From Candidatus Bathyarchaeota archaeon (GTDB lineage Archaea; Thermoproteota; Bathyarchaeia; 40CM-2-53-6; DTGE01), in contig JAGTRC010000002.1 in assembly GCA_018396725.1 (NCBI GenBank), positions 62,001 through 126,000 of the forward strand: a stretch of 64,000 bases of DNA, given 5' to 3'. The notes under the pieces are model-generated. The model was not told where the DNA came from and searched no databases. It saw only the letters and a program-made list of their open reading frames with translations. Shown here in pieces: positions 33,671 through 43,034 of the stretch. The position numbers and the translations under genes are program-made. Each line of letters starts with the position of its first letter. Within the stretch, counting starts at the first letter, position 1.

Positions 33671-35059
33671 TCAGGAAGGACCATAGGAGGCGTGGTAGGG
33701 GTTTACATCACCCCCGCTCACCGGCTGGAGGTTGCCCACTAGATGCTGCACGAGCAGGGGCAACTCATTATATACGCCTATTCTAGGCCCATCCTTCCAG
33801 AAGGCATCCTCTATAACCGCGTAGAGGATTGGAAAGACCGGTTCTCCACGCCTCTGAAACCCCGTCAAGGCTACATCTATCGCTAAGCTAACCCTGCCTC
33901 CTAGAGGTTTGGAGGTGTGAGGCGTTACTGCGCCGTATCCCTCCTGGCATTCCGAGCAGCCCATGTTATGTATGAAGGTGTAGGGCTCCCACGGCGTATC
34001 CAAATCCCCCTTTAAGGTCCTAAGTTTAAGCTTACCGAGGTATTTCTTGCCCTCCCTGTCGATATAGTTAGATGGAAGGTTTTCCGATGCCGCCTTTAAA
34101 GCGGCGTCCATGACCGTCCTGTATAGGCCTTCCACAGCCTCCATGAACTCCCTCTCCTCCGGCGTGAAATCCCCTCCTGCCTTTACGGTCCGCCTTATGA
34201 CCCCATGGTAGCCGTTGAAGGTGGGGCTGACGCCTAAGGAGACCACATCCCCTCTACGGATGACTCTGTTGGTGGCGGGGCCTATCACGGTGTATCCCCT
34301 CTCACCCGAGGTGACTATCGTCGGGAACCCGGTCCTGCCACCTCCCAGGGCTTTCACTATATGGTCCCCGACGGCGGCTACTTGGAGCTCCGTCGCCCCT
34401 GGGAGGAGCACGGCTAGCATGCCTCTCAGAGCGGCATCTGCTACCCTGTTGGCCTGCTGCATTATCATGAGCTCCTTTTCGGACTTCTCATATTTGATGA
34501 GGCGGAGGAGGAGGGGATCGAATACGACGTTATCGGAGCCCAGCCTGCCTTGGAGCATCACCACATGATCGTATGGGATGAACTCTCCGCTGGAGCATAT
34601 GGCTATCCTCTTGCCCTTGCCCAGGCCCAGCCTATCCAGGAGCCCGTCTAAGCTCAGGAACCTAGCCCATCTATACTCCTCATCGGATATCTGGAAATCC
34701 TTTAGAAACACGACCTCAGCCCCGGACATCTCAGCGGCCTCCTCTATTACGTGCCCCCCTTCAGGTCCCGCCAATATGATGGGCGGCCCATCCCTGGGGA
34801 GCAGGGCTCCGTACCTCTCTATGATCGGGTCGAATACCCCGGCCAGCCACGCTACGTCGGATCTATCGAGCTCGCTACCGCAGACATATATAGAGTCGTA
34901 GCCCTTGGCATCCATCGCTTCCTGCACTTTCCTCCAGCGCTCCCTGTACTCGCTCTTATCTATCCGGATCGACAAGTCCACCTTGGGTTTGAACTCTTCC
35001 AATATTCCAGCCACGACTTCCCCAGCGTATTCAGGAGAGTACTCCATCTTCAGGTCCAT
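33671..35059 (-). CDS. M24 (pita-bread) aminopeptidase-fold protein without metal ligands
   Basis: 462 residues from ATG 35059; the frame extends to 35125 but crosses the promoter of the divergent gene. N-terminal creatinase-like domain (1-170) and C-terminal pita-bread domain. In metal-dependent members, the strand reads LxDxGxxxxGYxxDxTRT; here it is VVSLGVSPTFNGYHGVIRRT, so both aspartates are gone. HNMGCSECQEGY holds the catalytic histidine region, but later glutamates are not in place. Creatinase has the same fold and no metal, so a metal-free hydrolase is possible; a non-catalytic protein is the alternative. Confidence 0.75.
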   Translation of the reverse strand: MDLKMEYSPEYAGEVVAGILEEFKPKVDLSIRIDKSEYRERWRKVQEAMDAKGYDSIYVCGSELDRSDVAWLAGVFDPIIERYGALLPRDGPPIILAGPEGGHVIEEAAEMSGAEVVFLKDFQISDEEYRWARFLSLDGLLDRLGLGKGKRIAICSSGEFIPYDHVVMLQGRLGSDNVVFDPLLLRLIKYEKSEKELMIMQQANRVADAALRGMLAVLLPGATELQVAAVGDHIVKALGGGRTGFPTIVTSGERGYTVIGPATNRVIRRGDVVSLGVSPTFNGYHGVIRRTVKAGGDFTPEEREFMEAVEGLYRTVMDAALKAASENLPSNYIDREGKKYLGKLKLRTLKGDLDTPWEPYTFIHNMGCSECQEGYGAVTPHTSKPLGGRVSLAIDVALTGFQRRGEPVFPILYAVIEDAFWKDGPRIGVYNELPLLVQHLVGNLQPVSGGDVNPYHASYGPS

Positions 35060-35127
35060 GGCGCACCACATAAATAGGGTTCGACTAGGCGTATTTAACG
35101 TTATGTCGCTTTTAGCAGTCCCCATAC

Positions 35128-35137
35128 GCTTATATAC
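35128..35137 (+). promoter_or_regulatory. TATA box of inositol-phosphate synthase
   Basis: GCTTATATAC lies 37-46 bases ahead of the TTG start at 35174 in a 114-base divergent intergenic region; a second A+T stretch TTTTATAA lies just downstream. Confidence 0.5.
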
Positions 35138-35173
35138 AACTATTTTATAACAGTAAAATACTTGTGATCAGGC

Positions 35174-36268
35174 TTGGCTAAGATTAAGGCTGGCGTCATA
35201 GGCGTCGGAAACTGCTTCGCAGGCCTAGTACAAGGAATAGAATATTACCGGAGAAACCCTGACAAGATGGTCATAGGGATAATGCACGAGAAGATCGGGA
35301 GATACAGCATATTCGATATAGAGTTCGCATCGGCGTTCGACGTCTCTGAGAATAAGATAGGTAAGCCGCTCAGCGAGGCCATATACCAGCCTCCAAACTG
35401 CGTGGACTGGCTCCCCGAAGTCCCCAAGATAGACGCCGTGGTCCATGAAGCCCCAGTACTAGACGGTGTGGGTGTATACGTCGAGAAGATGATAAAACCC
35501 AAGAAACAGAGCAAGAGCGACGAAGAACTCAGAAAGGACATAATAGAGGAGATCAAATCCACGGGAACAGAGCTATTAATAAACTACCTCCCGGTTGGAA
35601 GCGAATTAGCCACGAAATACTGGGCTGAAATAGCTTTGGAGGCGGGGGTAGGAGTGGTGAACTGCATGCCGGTGTTCATCGCCTCCGACGAGGGATGGGC
35701 GTCTAAGTTCGAGGAGAAAAACCTCCCTATAATAGGGGACGACGTGAAGGGCCAAGTAGGCGCCACCATACTTAACAGGATACTAGCGAAGATGTGTGAC
35801 GACCGGGGCACGGTAATCGATCAAATGTACCAGTTGAACGTCGGCGGAAACACGGACTTCGCCAACATGCTCGAACGTTCCCGGCTAATCTCCAAGAAGA
35901 TATCCAAGACGGAAGCGGTCACAAGCCAGCTAACCCAGAAGATGGGCGACGAGAGGATTTACATAGGGCCATCGGATTTCCTGCCCTTCCTAGGAAACGT
36001 GAAGATATGCTATATAAACATAAAGGGGCGCATGTTCGCCGATAGGCCCTTCGAGATAGAATGCAAGCTCTCAGTGGACGACAAGGCGAACTCGGCTGGG
36101 ATAGTTATAGACGCCGTAAGATGCCTTAAACTCGCATTGGACAGGGGAATCGGTGGAGCGTTAACTTCACCATCAGCATACCTGATGAAGCATCCTCCAA
36201 TACAGTACAGCGACTCCGAAGCCAAGGTGCTCATGGAGAAGTACATCGCTGGAGAAATAGAGCGGTGA
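35174..36268 (+). CDS. ino1: myo-inositol-1-phosphate synthase
   Basis: 364 residues, TTG start. NAD-binding GVIGVGNCFAGLVQG, the NCMPVFIASD and GDDVKGQVGATI segments, LNVGGNTDFANM and KAPSDFLPF-like GPSDFLPFLGN are the family signature; lysines K and D for catalysis are retained in GDDVKGQ. Converts glucose 6-phosphate to inositol 1-phosphate, the headgroup precursor of archaetidylinositol (and of di-myo-inositol phosphate in hyperthermophiles). With tes and a CDP-alcohol enzyme in the window it supports inositol-headed tetraether lipids. Confidence 0.95.
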   Translation: MAKIKAGVIGVGNCFAGLVQGIEYYRRNPDKMVIGIMHEKIGRYSIFDIEFASAFDVSENKIGKPLSEAIYQPPNCVDWLPEVPKIDAVVHEAPVLDGVGVYVEKMIKPKKQSKSDEELRKDIIEEIKSTGTELLINYLPVGSELATKYWAEIALEAGVGVVNCMPVFIASDEGWASKFEEKNLPIIGDDVKGQVGATILNRILAKMCDDRGTVIDQMYQLNVGGNTDFANMLERSRLISKKISKTEAVTSQLTQKMGDERIYIGPSDFLPFLGNVKICYINIKGRMFADRPFEIECKLSVDDKANSAGIVIDAVRCLKLALDRGIGGALTSPSAYLMKHPPIQYSDSEAKVLMEKYIAGEIER

Positions 36269-36377
36269 ATGCTAGGCATATCCTCCTAGAGGAAAGATGA
36301 TCAATACGGGAACCCCTAATCCATCATTTTCTTTACCCTGGCGTCGGCTACACTTATGGATTTAAAGATGGTCGAGG

Positions 36378-37064
36378 TTGGCGGAGATTCCTAGGAGGAT
36401 GGAGCCCCCCCGTCCATACATGGAATTCATGGATCTAAGCCTAAAGCTCTGGCATAACCTACACAGGTTTAAGAGGCGTATAAAGGTCGAGGGTAGAAGC
36501 TTCGTAGTTCCTCCAGGGGTCTTCGTACCGGAAGGCGTATGGACCAGCAAGCTTCTAACAAGATACTTGAAGGTCAGGGAGGGCGATAAGGTCCTGGACT
36601 TGGGATCCGGATGCGGCGTACAAGCCGTACACGCCGCTTTGAGGGGCGGACACGTTTTAGCTGTGGACCATAATCCAAGGGCTTTAGAGGCAGTTAGACT
36701 AAATGCACTATTAAACGATGTATCAGATAGGGTTGAGACCAGGTTGGGGGACTTGTTCGAACCCGTGAAAGGGGAACTATTTGATCTAATAGTATTCTCT
36801 CCCCCATATATCCCGAAGGAGCCACGCAACGTCTTGGAGAGCGCCTGGCGTGGAGGCGCCGGATTAAAAGTGGTGCGGAGATTCATAAATCAAGCACCAG
36901 ATTTTCTGAAGGATGATGGCAGGATCCAGATGGTTTACTCCTCCCTCGGGAACATCCAATGGCTCCTCGGAGCCATGAGGAAGAGGCTTAAGGCAGAGGT
37001 CACTTATAGGCTGAGGCTCCCATGCGAGCAGATAATACTCCTGGAGGCCTGGAAAATAGAATAG
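36378..37064 (+). CDS. HemK/small-domain SAM-dependent methyltransferase
   Basis: 228 residues with TTG start. Class I methyltransferase: motif I VLDLGSGCGVQAVHAA, motif II AVDHNPRAL, and the catalytic loop FSPPYIPKEP in place of the NPPY of HemK/PrmC. An N-terminal stretch rich in aromatic residues (about 1-60) probably recognises the target. NPPY-type enzymes methylate N atoms (Gln, Ade, Gua); SPPY is a mild variant. Target not predictable: release factor, ribosomal protein or RNA. Confidence 0.82.
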   Translation: MAEIPRRMEPPRPYMEFMDLSLKLWHNLHRFKRRIKVEGRSFVVPPGVFVPEGVWTSKLLTRYLKVREGDKVLDLGSGCGVQAVHAALRGGHVLAVDHNPRALEAVRLNALLNDVSDRVETRLGDLFEPVKGELFDLIVFSPPYIPKEPRNVLESAWRGGAGLKVVRRFINQAPDFLKDDGRIQMVYSSLGNIQWLLGAMRKRLKAEVTYRLRLPCEQIILLEAWKIE

Positions 37065-37166
37065 GAACCCGTTAAAAATCCTCCGAAGCCTCAGGAAATC
37101 CATGATGGATTAAGGGGAAAGATTATTACCAGGAATAGCCGATGCACATTCAGGGGAGGGCCGGAT

Positions 37167-37373
37167 GTGAGCCGCGTAGGATGTCCCAGCTGGGATAGGA
37201 ACCTGGCTGGATGTACATGCACCTACCTCTCCTGCGATAAAAGGGGTAGATGCTGCGAATGCATATCCTTCCATAGGGCGAGGGGCGAGGTGCCCGGATG
37301 CCTGTTTCCCCCCGAGTTTGAGCGGACCTATGACCGTTCAATAGAGCGCCTAATGGAAGCCTACTCCAGGTAA
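37167..37373 (+). CDS. DUF6485-type cysteine-rich small protein
   Basis: 68 residues with nine cysteines: CPSWDRNLAGCTCTYLSC, CCEC and CLFPPE, followed by YDRSIERLMEAY. The order CxC..C..G.CC.C..YHR..GE.P.C.FP matches a small family (DUF6485) that I recall from archaea and clostridia. Probably a metal- or cluster-binding protein. GTG or ATG start near 37167; upstream GGGGAGGG is a good ribosome-binding site. Followed by the ADP-ribosylglycohydrolase-like gene. Confidence 0.72.
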   Translation: MSRVGCPSWDRNLAGCTCTYLSCDKRGRCCECISFHRARGEVPGCLFPPEFERTYDRSIERLMEAYSR

Positions 37374-37380
37374 TTAATAG

Positions 37381-38391
37381 ATGCGGGGCGGGAGAGGTGA
37401 AGGGATGCTTCAGACGAGACTTCTCCGATCCAAATTCCAAGGAGGCATCGTTGGATCCGCCGTGGGCAGCGCCCTGGGTGCGCCCTTCAAAGGGTTAAGC
37501 CCCGACGATCTGGATTTAGAGCCTTGGTCTCTGGAGATGATAGATGGCCGGTACACCTGCGACGTTAAAGCCATGATGGGGATCACTGAATCCCTCATAG
37601 AACATGGAGGGTTCGACGGCGGCGACGCCGCCCATCGATTCAAAACCAATATAAACTCGTCTAAGAAATTTAGTGTAGGCTCTGTGGGGGCATACCCCTG
37701 GATGAGGGACGGGGCTCCTTGGGGGGCAGCCGACAGGGGGCTGCTCGACAGGGGAGATCCTAACGGCAATAACGCGACGGCGAGCATGACGGCGTTCGGC
37801 CTCTTCTACTACGACGACCTCGCGGCGCTCAGGGAAGTATGCCTCGCCTTCGGCTCCATAATCCGACTCCATGAGTTAGCGTTGGAGGGGGCGATGATCC
37901 AGGCTTACGCCGTAGCCCTATCGGTTGAGAGGATGCCATGGGGCGGGATGGATCCGATGGATCTCGTAGAGGAAGTGGAGGGTTTGACCGGGCATCCCCT
38001 TTACAGGGATAGGCTTAGGGCGGTGAAACGATTCCTTAACTCACCCCAGGATAAAAGAGAGATAATAAAGGTTCTGGGTAACTCCATGGAACCCTTAGAT
38101 TCCGCGCCTACAGCCTTATACTGTGCATTGTCTAAGATCGAGAGCTTCGAGGCGGCCGTCTCATACGCGGTAGGCCTAGGCGGCTATACGGACATCATAG
38201 CCGCCATGACGGGTGCCATCTCAGGGGTCCTTCACTGCCTGGAGGACATCCCCTATAGGTGGAGGACCAGGCTGGAGGGCATCGACCATTTATCGGATCT
38301 AGCGGATAAATTATTAAAAGCCAGAGAGTCAAGCGGGGCCGCGGGACATTCCCCTACAAGCCGCGATAACCCGTGGGGTGCGGGGTCGTAG
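37381..38391 (+). CDS. ADP-ribosylglycohydrolase-fold protein with altered metal site
   Basis: 336 residues, all-helical. GGIVGSAVGSALGAPFKG is the family start. The first metal motif, TDDTxM in active enzymes, reads YTCDVKAMM, and the second, GGDTDTxA, reads GGYTDIIAAM, so the first aspartate of each pair is lost. Residues of the fold are otherwise well kept. It may hydrolyse another substrate with one metal, or bind ADP-ribose without cleavage. Starts at ATG 37381 or ATG 37405; seven bases after the DUF6485 gene. Confidence 0.75.
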   Translation: MRGGRGEGMLQTRLLRSKFQGGIVGSAVGSALGAPFKGLSPDDLDLEPWSLEMIDGRYTCDVKAMMGITESLIEHGGFDGGDAAHRFKTNINSSKKFSVGSVGAYPWMRDGAPWGAADRGLLDRGDPNGNNATASMTAFGLFYYDDLAALREVCLAFGSIIRLHELALEGAMIQAYAVALSVERMPWGGMDPMDLVEEVEGLTGHPLYRDRLRAVKRFLNSPQDKREIIKVLGNSMEPLDSAPTALYCALSKIESFEAAVSYAVGLGGYTDIIAAMTGAISGVLHCLEDIPYRWRTRLEGIDHLSDLADKLLKARESSGAAGHSPTSRDNPWGAGS

Positions 38392-38451
38392 CCTCGCCGG
38401 ATCCCCAGATAACGAGCCCCTAGATCCCGGCGCTTCCTATCCATGATCAAC

Positions 38452-38886
38452 CTACATGACCATGACGTGGTCTATCTGGAAGTATCTTTTGACCAGCATC
38501 CTCGTCTTCTCTATGGTTTTACCGTTGCGCCCTATGGCTAGAGCCTTGTCCTTCGGGTCGACTTCGATTATTAGTATACGCCTCCCAGGCTTCTCAGCCA
38601 TCCTAACCGATCTTATCCTTGCGGGGGCCAGACTGTTCTTGACGAGCTGATCCGGGGAATCCGAGTACTCCACGATCTCCACCGGTTTCCCAAGTAGCTT
38701 CCGCAGCAATCCGACGTTTTTCCCTCTCTTCCCTATCGCCAAGCCCATGTCCCCCTGCTTAGCCACGAATATTATGCGGTCGTTCCTGCCATCTATTATG
38801 CAGTCCAGGGCTGTTGCCCTGGTTACGCTCTCAAAGAGGGCTATGTACCGCATCTCATCCCCCGTCAGCTTTATGCCTGAGGCCAA
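38452..38886 (-). CDS. nusA: NusA-like transcription factor (two KH domains)
   Basis: 144 residues: two KH domains with GLAIGKRGKNVGLLRKLLG and ALAIGRNGKTIEKTR GxxG loops, no S1 domain, as in archaeal NusA homologues. Last gene of the rpoH-rpoB-rpoA-rpl30e-nusA operon; it starts seven bases after the rpl30e stop. Binds nascent RNA; thought to act in transcription termination or antitermination. In many archaea rps12 and rps7 follow, but here the operon ends against a convergent gene. Confidence 0.9.
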   Translation of the reverse strand: MASGIKLTGDEMRYIALFESVTRATALDCIIDGRNDRIIFVAKQGDMGLAIGKRGKNVGLLRKLLGKPVEIVEYSDSPDQLVKNSLAPARIRSVRMAEKPGRRILIIEVDPKDKALAIGRNGKTIEKTRMLVKRYFQIDHVMVM

Positions 38887-38893
38887 TTCCAGG

Positions 38894-39193
38894 CTATTCC
38901 CCCCCGGCTAAACTGAGGATCGCGGATGCCCCAGGCTTCTTCACGGCCAATATGGATACGGTGTGTCTCCTACCGCATAGAGCCCCAAGATCCATGTTGC
39001 TGCCCTTAAACCTGTACACCGGGATGCCTGAGGCCTCCCCTAAAAGCCTTTCGACCCCGTCGGGATGATTAGAGGCCACTATCAATAATTTAGCCTTCCC
39101 CGCCCTGACGGCTTTCATCGCCTCCCTGAAGCCCACCGCTACCTCGCCGCTCTCCAAAGCCAGCCTTAACTCTCTCTGTAGATCCACCCCCAT
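38894..39193 (-). CDS. rpl30e: Ribosomal protein L30e
   Basis: 99 residues of the L7Ae/L30e/S12e superfamily: GFREAMKAVRAGKAKLLIVASNHP and GIPVYRFKGSNMDLGALCGRRHTVSILAV. The NMDLG variant and operon place identify L30e rather than L7Ae. Its ATG follows directly on the rpoA stop. Binds a kink-turn in 23S rRNA. Confidence 0.93.
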   Translation of the reverse strand: MGVDLQRELRLALESGEVAVGFREAMKAVRAGKAKLLIVASNHPDGVERLLGEASGIPVYRFKGSNMDLGALCGRRHTVSILAVKKPGASAILSLAGGE

Positions 39194-42100
39194 CTACTCT
39201 CCTTCCCCTTCATCGATCCTCTCAGGCATGGTCATGTAGACCTCTATGAGCCCCGTGCCCATGGGTATCTGCTGCCCAACTATGACGTTTTCGGCAACCC
39301 CCTTCAGCTCATCCCTGGCTCCCTTCAACGCGGCGTCCACCAATGTTGGGACCGTTATCTCGAATGCAGCCCTAGCCAGGGTACTCGCCTTTCCTCCGCT
39401 TATTCCATGCCGGCCCACCTGCTTCACCTCCCCGGAGGCGGTCATGGCATCCGCCACGAGCATGATATGCCTTATATCCACGTCTAAACCCTGCTCCTCC
39501 AAGACTTCAAGGGCCTCCTTTATTATAACGTTCCTAGCGGCCTCTATCCCTAATACCTCAGCCACCTCATGAATGTTATTGGATATGGTCCTCGTGGGAT
39601 CCACCCCCGGCACCGTCATTATGGCCTTCAGGCTTGACCCCTCCGTGACTATTATCCATTCACCGTCCTCCTCCACCACTAAAGCCCTCTTAACAGCCGT
39701 TAACCCCTTCACCTTCAAGTCAGGTATATGGGCGGCTAGACGCCTGAACTGGGGGATGTCCCTGCCCTTGACCTCCAAGGTAACCTCGTGGCCGCTCACC
39801 GAGACCTCGCAGTGGGGGAGGGCTAAGGCCCTCTTAACCTCCTCCAGGGAAACCTTCCTCTTAGCCATGGCCTCGGGGTCCAGGAGGATCCTGATGGTCA
39901 TCTCTACGATGTCCGACTCCATTAGGTCTGCAATGTCCCTGATCGCCGTGTGGGTTATCATGTTCGCTATGTCCTCCGCTAGGGACCTATCCCTCCTATG
40001 CTCCTCGTCCAGGTATATGGTCATGCTAGGCGTCGAGGGCGTCCTCCGCGCATCGACTATCTCTATCAGCCTTGGAAGGCCCAAGGTTACGTTACGTTCC
40101 CTAACCCCCGCGTAATGGAACGTCCTCAGGGTCATCTGGGTTCCGGGCTCGCCTATGGATTGGGCTGAGACTATCCCAGCGGCTTCGCCCGCCTCGATTA
40201 GAGATCTCCTATAGCTTCTAAGGGTCGACCTTATCACCTCATCCACCCCCTTCCTGGTGAGCCCCGATCTCCTCAGGGATTCCATCAGGGTTCCATGGAG
40301 TATCGGGGTGAGCTGGGAAGCCACCTTATTCACCTGCTCCTCTATGTAGCCGGAGGGGGCCGCCTCTCCTCTCTCATGCTTCAACTTTACCCTCGCGATT
40401 ATGTTCTCTATGTTTACCGCTTTTCCATGGTCGCTCTTAGCCGCGTCGACGCCATCCTCACCATAATTGAATTGTATTATGTCTCCATCGGAGTCTCTGA
40501 CGGTTCCATCGTATTCGACGCGTATATGCTCCAAAGCGTTTATCAGCCTCCTTTGCATATAGCCGCTCTGCTGGGTTCTCACCGCCGTATCCACCAGGCC
40601 TTCCCTACCCCCCATCGCGTGGAAGAAAAACTCCATGGGGCTTAGGCCGTCCCTGTAACATGAATAGACGAAACCCCTCGCGGCCGCCCCTGCATCTCCA
40701 GGCTTGAAGAACGGCAGGGTCCTCCCCTTGTACCCCCTGGAGATGCGTTTGCCCCTTATGGATTGCTGGCCTAGACAGGCGGACATCTGGCCTATGTTCA
40801 GCATCGATCCACGGGCCCCCGTCGCAGCCATTACTATACCGGAGTTTCCCAAAGTGAAGTATTCCTCTACGCGTTCTCCTGCCTTATCCCTGGCCCTTGA
40901 GAGCTCGTTCATGATATATATCTCTAGGGATTCCTCTAGGGTTTGCCCTGGAAGCCTCTCGAGCTCCCCCGTCCTAAACTTCTCTATGAGCCTTTCCACG
41001 TTATTCTCCGATTCCTCTATGATCTTATCGATGTCCTTCCTGACCTCCTCCGGTATGTCGAGTTCATCTAGGGAATATGTGAATCCCCTAAGGGTTATGA
41101 ACCTGTCCAGCAGCTTAGATATAGAGTCCAGGAATCTCTTACCGTAATCCGATCCATAATCCTTCACTATCCTGTGCAGGAGGCTCTCGGATTTCTCAGC
41201 TCCGATGGCGGCCTTATCTATCGCCCCACTTATAAGCTGGCCGTCCTTTACGACTATATAGGCGTCGTATGGGCAGCCCTCCCTCAGGCATTCCTCACAC
41301 TTATATATGCTGCATATGTTGGACTTTGAGACGAAGTTAAGGTCCTTAGGGATGAACAGGCTGAACAGCTGTTTTCCACTCCATAAGGGCCTCGGTCCCT
41401 TGACCTCCGGCTCAGGTAGGGGACCCTCGTATCCAGCCGCCACCAGGAGCCTAGCCACCGCATCCTTGGTTAGGTACGTGGATTTATGGGTTAAAAGATA
41501 TGAGGCGCTTAGATGATCCCTTATAGCCCCTATTATAGGGCCGCCGTACCTCGGAGATAATATCTGGTCCTGAACCTGCATCAGCATCCTGGCCTCCGTG
41601 CGGGCCTCCTCGCTCTGCGGGACGTGGAGGTTCATCTCATCCCCGTCGAAGTCCGCGTTGTAGGGTGGACATACGCATGGATTAAGCCTGAAAGTCTTAT
41701 AGGGCAGGACCTTAACCCTATGGGCCATAATCGACATGCGATGCAGCGAAGGCTGCCTATTGAAGAGTACGATGTCCCCATCCTTTAGGTGCCTCTCAAC
41801 TATGAAGCCGGGTTGCAGGGCTTCAGCTAGCTCCTCCCTCCCGGAGACGAATTCAAGCCTTACCCTACGGTTGTCCGGGCGTATAACGTACAACGCGCCG
41901 GGATATTTATTTGGACCGTTCCGCACCAGCTCCCTCATCTCATCTAGGTTCCAGGGGGTGACCTTAACCGGAACCGTCAGCCTGGAGGCTACATCTATCG
42001 GTACGCCCACCTCGTTGAGCTCCAGGTTGGGATCAGGAGATATAACGGTCCTAGCTGAGAAGTCAACCCTCTTCCCGGATAAGTTGCCTCTAAACCTTCC

Positions 42101-43033
42101 CTCCTTCCCCTTGAGCCTCTGGGAGAGCGTCTTCAACGCCCTCCCAGATCTATGCCTCGCCGGGGGGATGCCCGACACCTCATTGTCGAAGTACGTGGTT
42201 ACATGGTATTGGAGGAGGTCGTGGAGCTCCTGTATTATGTTCACCGGTACCCCCGAGTCCAATGCCTCCTTGAGTTTCTGATTTATCCTTATTATATCTA
42301 CGAGTTTATGGGTTAGGTCGTCCTCAGACCTCACGCCGGACTCCAAGGTGATGGAGGGCCTCACCGTTACGGGCGGAACGGGGAGCACTTGAAGCACAGC
42401 CCACTCCGGCCTCGCCGCCTTGGGGTTTATGCCGTAAAGCGCCAGGTCGTCGTCCGATATCCTCTCTAGGCGTTCCCTCACAGCCCCGGGGGTTAGCCTA
42501 ACTGCGCCGCCCTCCCTGATCTCATGGAAGGTGGTCGGCTTCATGTACTCTATCTCGTATTGCTCAGCTCCACAGTGGGGGCATTCCCGGGACTTCCTGG
42601 CCTCCCTGTAAACGGCATCGTATACGCTTTCAGGAGCTACATTGAATACCTCTCTCCTACGCTCTATCTCATTTAAGTAGTGGGATATCCGATCCTCCGG
42701 GAGGAGTATCCTCCCGCAATTCCTGCAGGTGGATGTGAGGAGCCTATGTATGATCTTGACGAATGAGACGTGGATTATCGGCTCAGCTAATTCTATGTGC
42801 CCGAAGTGGCCGGGGCAGTTGACCGCCGTGTTTCCACAGGTTTTACATTTCTGCCTAGGCTCCAATGTCCCGAGCCTTCCATCCATTAGACCCGAGGGTA
42901 TGGGGACTCCATCTTCATCGTAGGTGTCCGCCGTCTGCACCTCGACCACGGACATCTTCCTGATCTCACTTGGAGATAGGAGATTGAACCTTATTGAGTC
43001 CACGGCCTTGAAGAGTTCCTCACCGGCCATCAT
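39194..43033 (-). CDS. rpoA: DNA-directed RNA polymerase subunit A, A' and A'' in one chain
   Basis: 1279 residues. The A' part has the N-terminal zinc sites (CKTCGNTAVNCPGHFGH, CRNCG), PPARHRSGRALKTLSQRLKGKEGRFRGNLSGKR, and the catalytic NADFDGDEM loop with three aspartates. It runs without a break into the A'' part, containing IVSAQSIGEPGTQMTLRTFH (trigger loop region). In most archaea these are two genes; single-chain forms are known in Thaumarchaeota, Korarchaeota and several other TACK lineages. Lies one base after rpoB and immediately before rpl30e. Forms the catalytic cleft of RNA polymerase. Confidence 0.97.
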   Translation of the reverse strand: MMAGEELFKAVDSIRFNLLSPSEIRKMSVVEVQTADTYDEDGVPIPSGLMDGRLGTLEPRQKCKTCGNTAVNCPGHFGHIELAEPIIHVSFVKIIHRLLTSTCRNCGRILLPEDRISHYLNEIERRREVFNVAPESVYDAVYREARKSRECPHCGAEQYEIEYMKPTTFHEIREGGAVRLTPGAVRERLERISDDDLALYGINPKAARPEWAVLQVLPVPPVTVRPSITLESGVRSEDDLTHKLVDIIRINQKLKEALDSGVPVNIIQELHDLLQYHVTTYFDNEVSGIPPARHRSGRALKTLSQRLKGKEGRFRGNLSGKRVDFSARTVISPDPNLELNEVGVPIDVASRLTVPVKVTPWNLDEMRELVRNGPNKYPGALYVIRPDNRRVRLEFVSGREELAEALQPGFIVERHLKDGDIVLFNRQPSLHRMSIMAHRVKVLPYKTFRLNPCVCPPYNADFDGDEMNLHVPQSEEARTEARMLMQVQDQILSPRYGGPIIGAIRDHLSASYLLTHKSTYLTKDAVARLLVAAGYEGPLPEPEVKGPRPLWSGKQLFSLFIPKDLNFVSKSNICSIYKCEECLREGCPYDAYIVVKDGQLISGAIDKAAIGAEKSESLLHRIVKDYGSDYGKRFLDSISKLLDRFITLRGFTYSLDELDIPEEVRKDIDKIIEESENNVERLIEKFRTGELERLPGQTLEESLEIYIMNELSRARDKAGERVEEYFTLGNSGIVMAATGARGSMLNIGQMSACLGQQSIRGKRISRGYKGRTLPFFKPGDAGAAARGFVYSCYRDGLSPMEFFFHAMGGREGLVDTAVRTQQSGYMQRRLINALEHIRVEYDGTVRDSDGDIIQFNYGEDGVDAAKSDHGKAVNIENIIARVKLKHERGEAAPSGYIEEQVNKVASQLTPILHGTLMESLRRSGLTRKGVDEVIRSTLRSYRRSLIEAGEAAGIVSAQSIGEPGTQMTLRTFHYAGVRERNVTLGLPRLIEIVDARRTPSTPSMTIYLDEEHRRDRSLAEDIANMITHTAIRDIADLMESDIVEMTIRILLDPEAMAKRKVSLEEVKRALALPHCEVSVSGHEVTLEVKGRDIPQFRRLAAHIPDLKVKGLTAVKRALVVEEDGEWIIVTEGSSLKAIMTVPGVDPTRTISNNIHEVAEVLGIEAARNVIIKEALEVLEEQGLDVDIRHIMLVADAMTASGEVKQVGRHGISGGKASTLARAAFEITVPTLVDAALKGARDELKGVAENVIVGQQIPMGTGLIEVYMTMPERIDEGEGE

Positions 43034-43034
43034 T

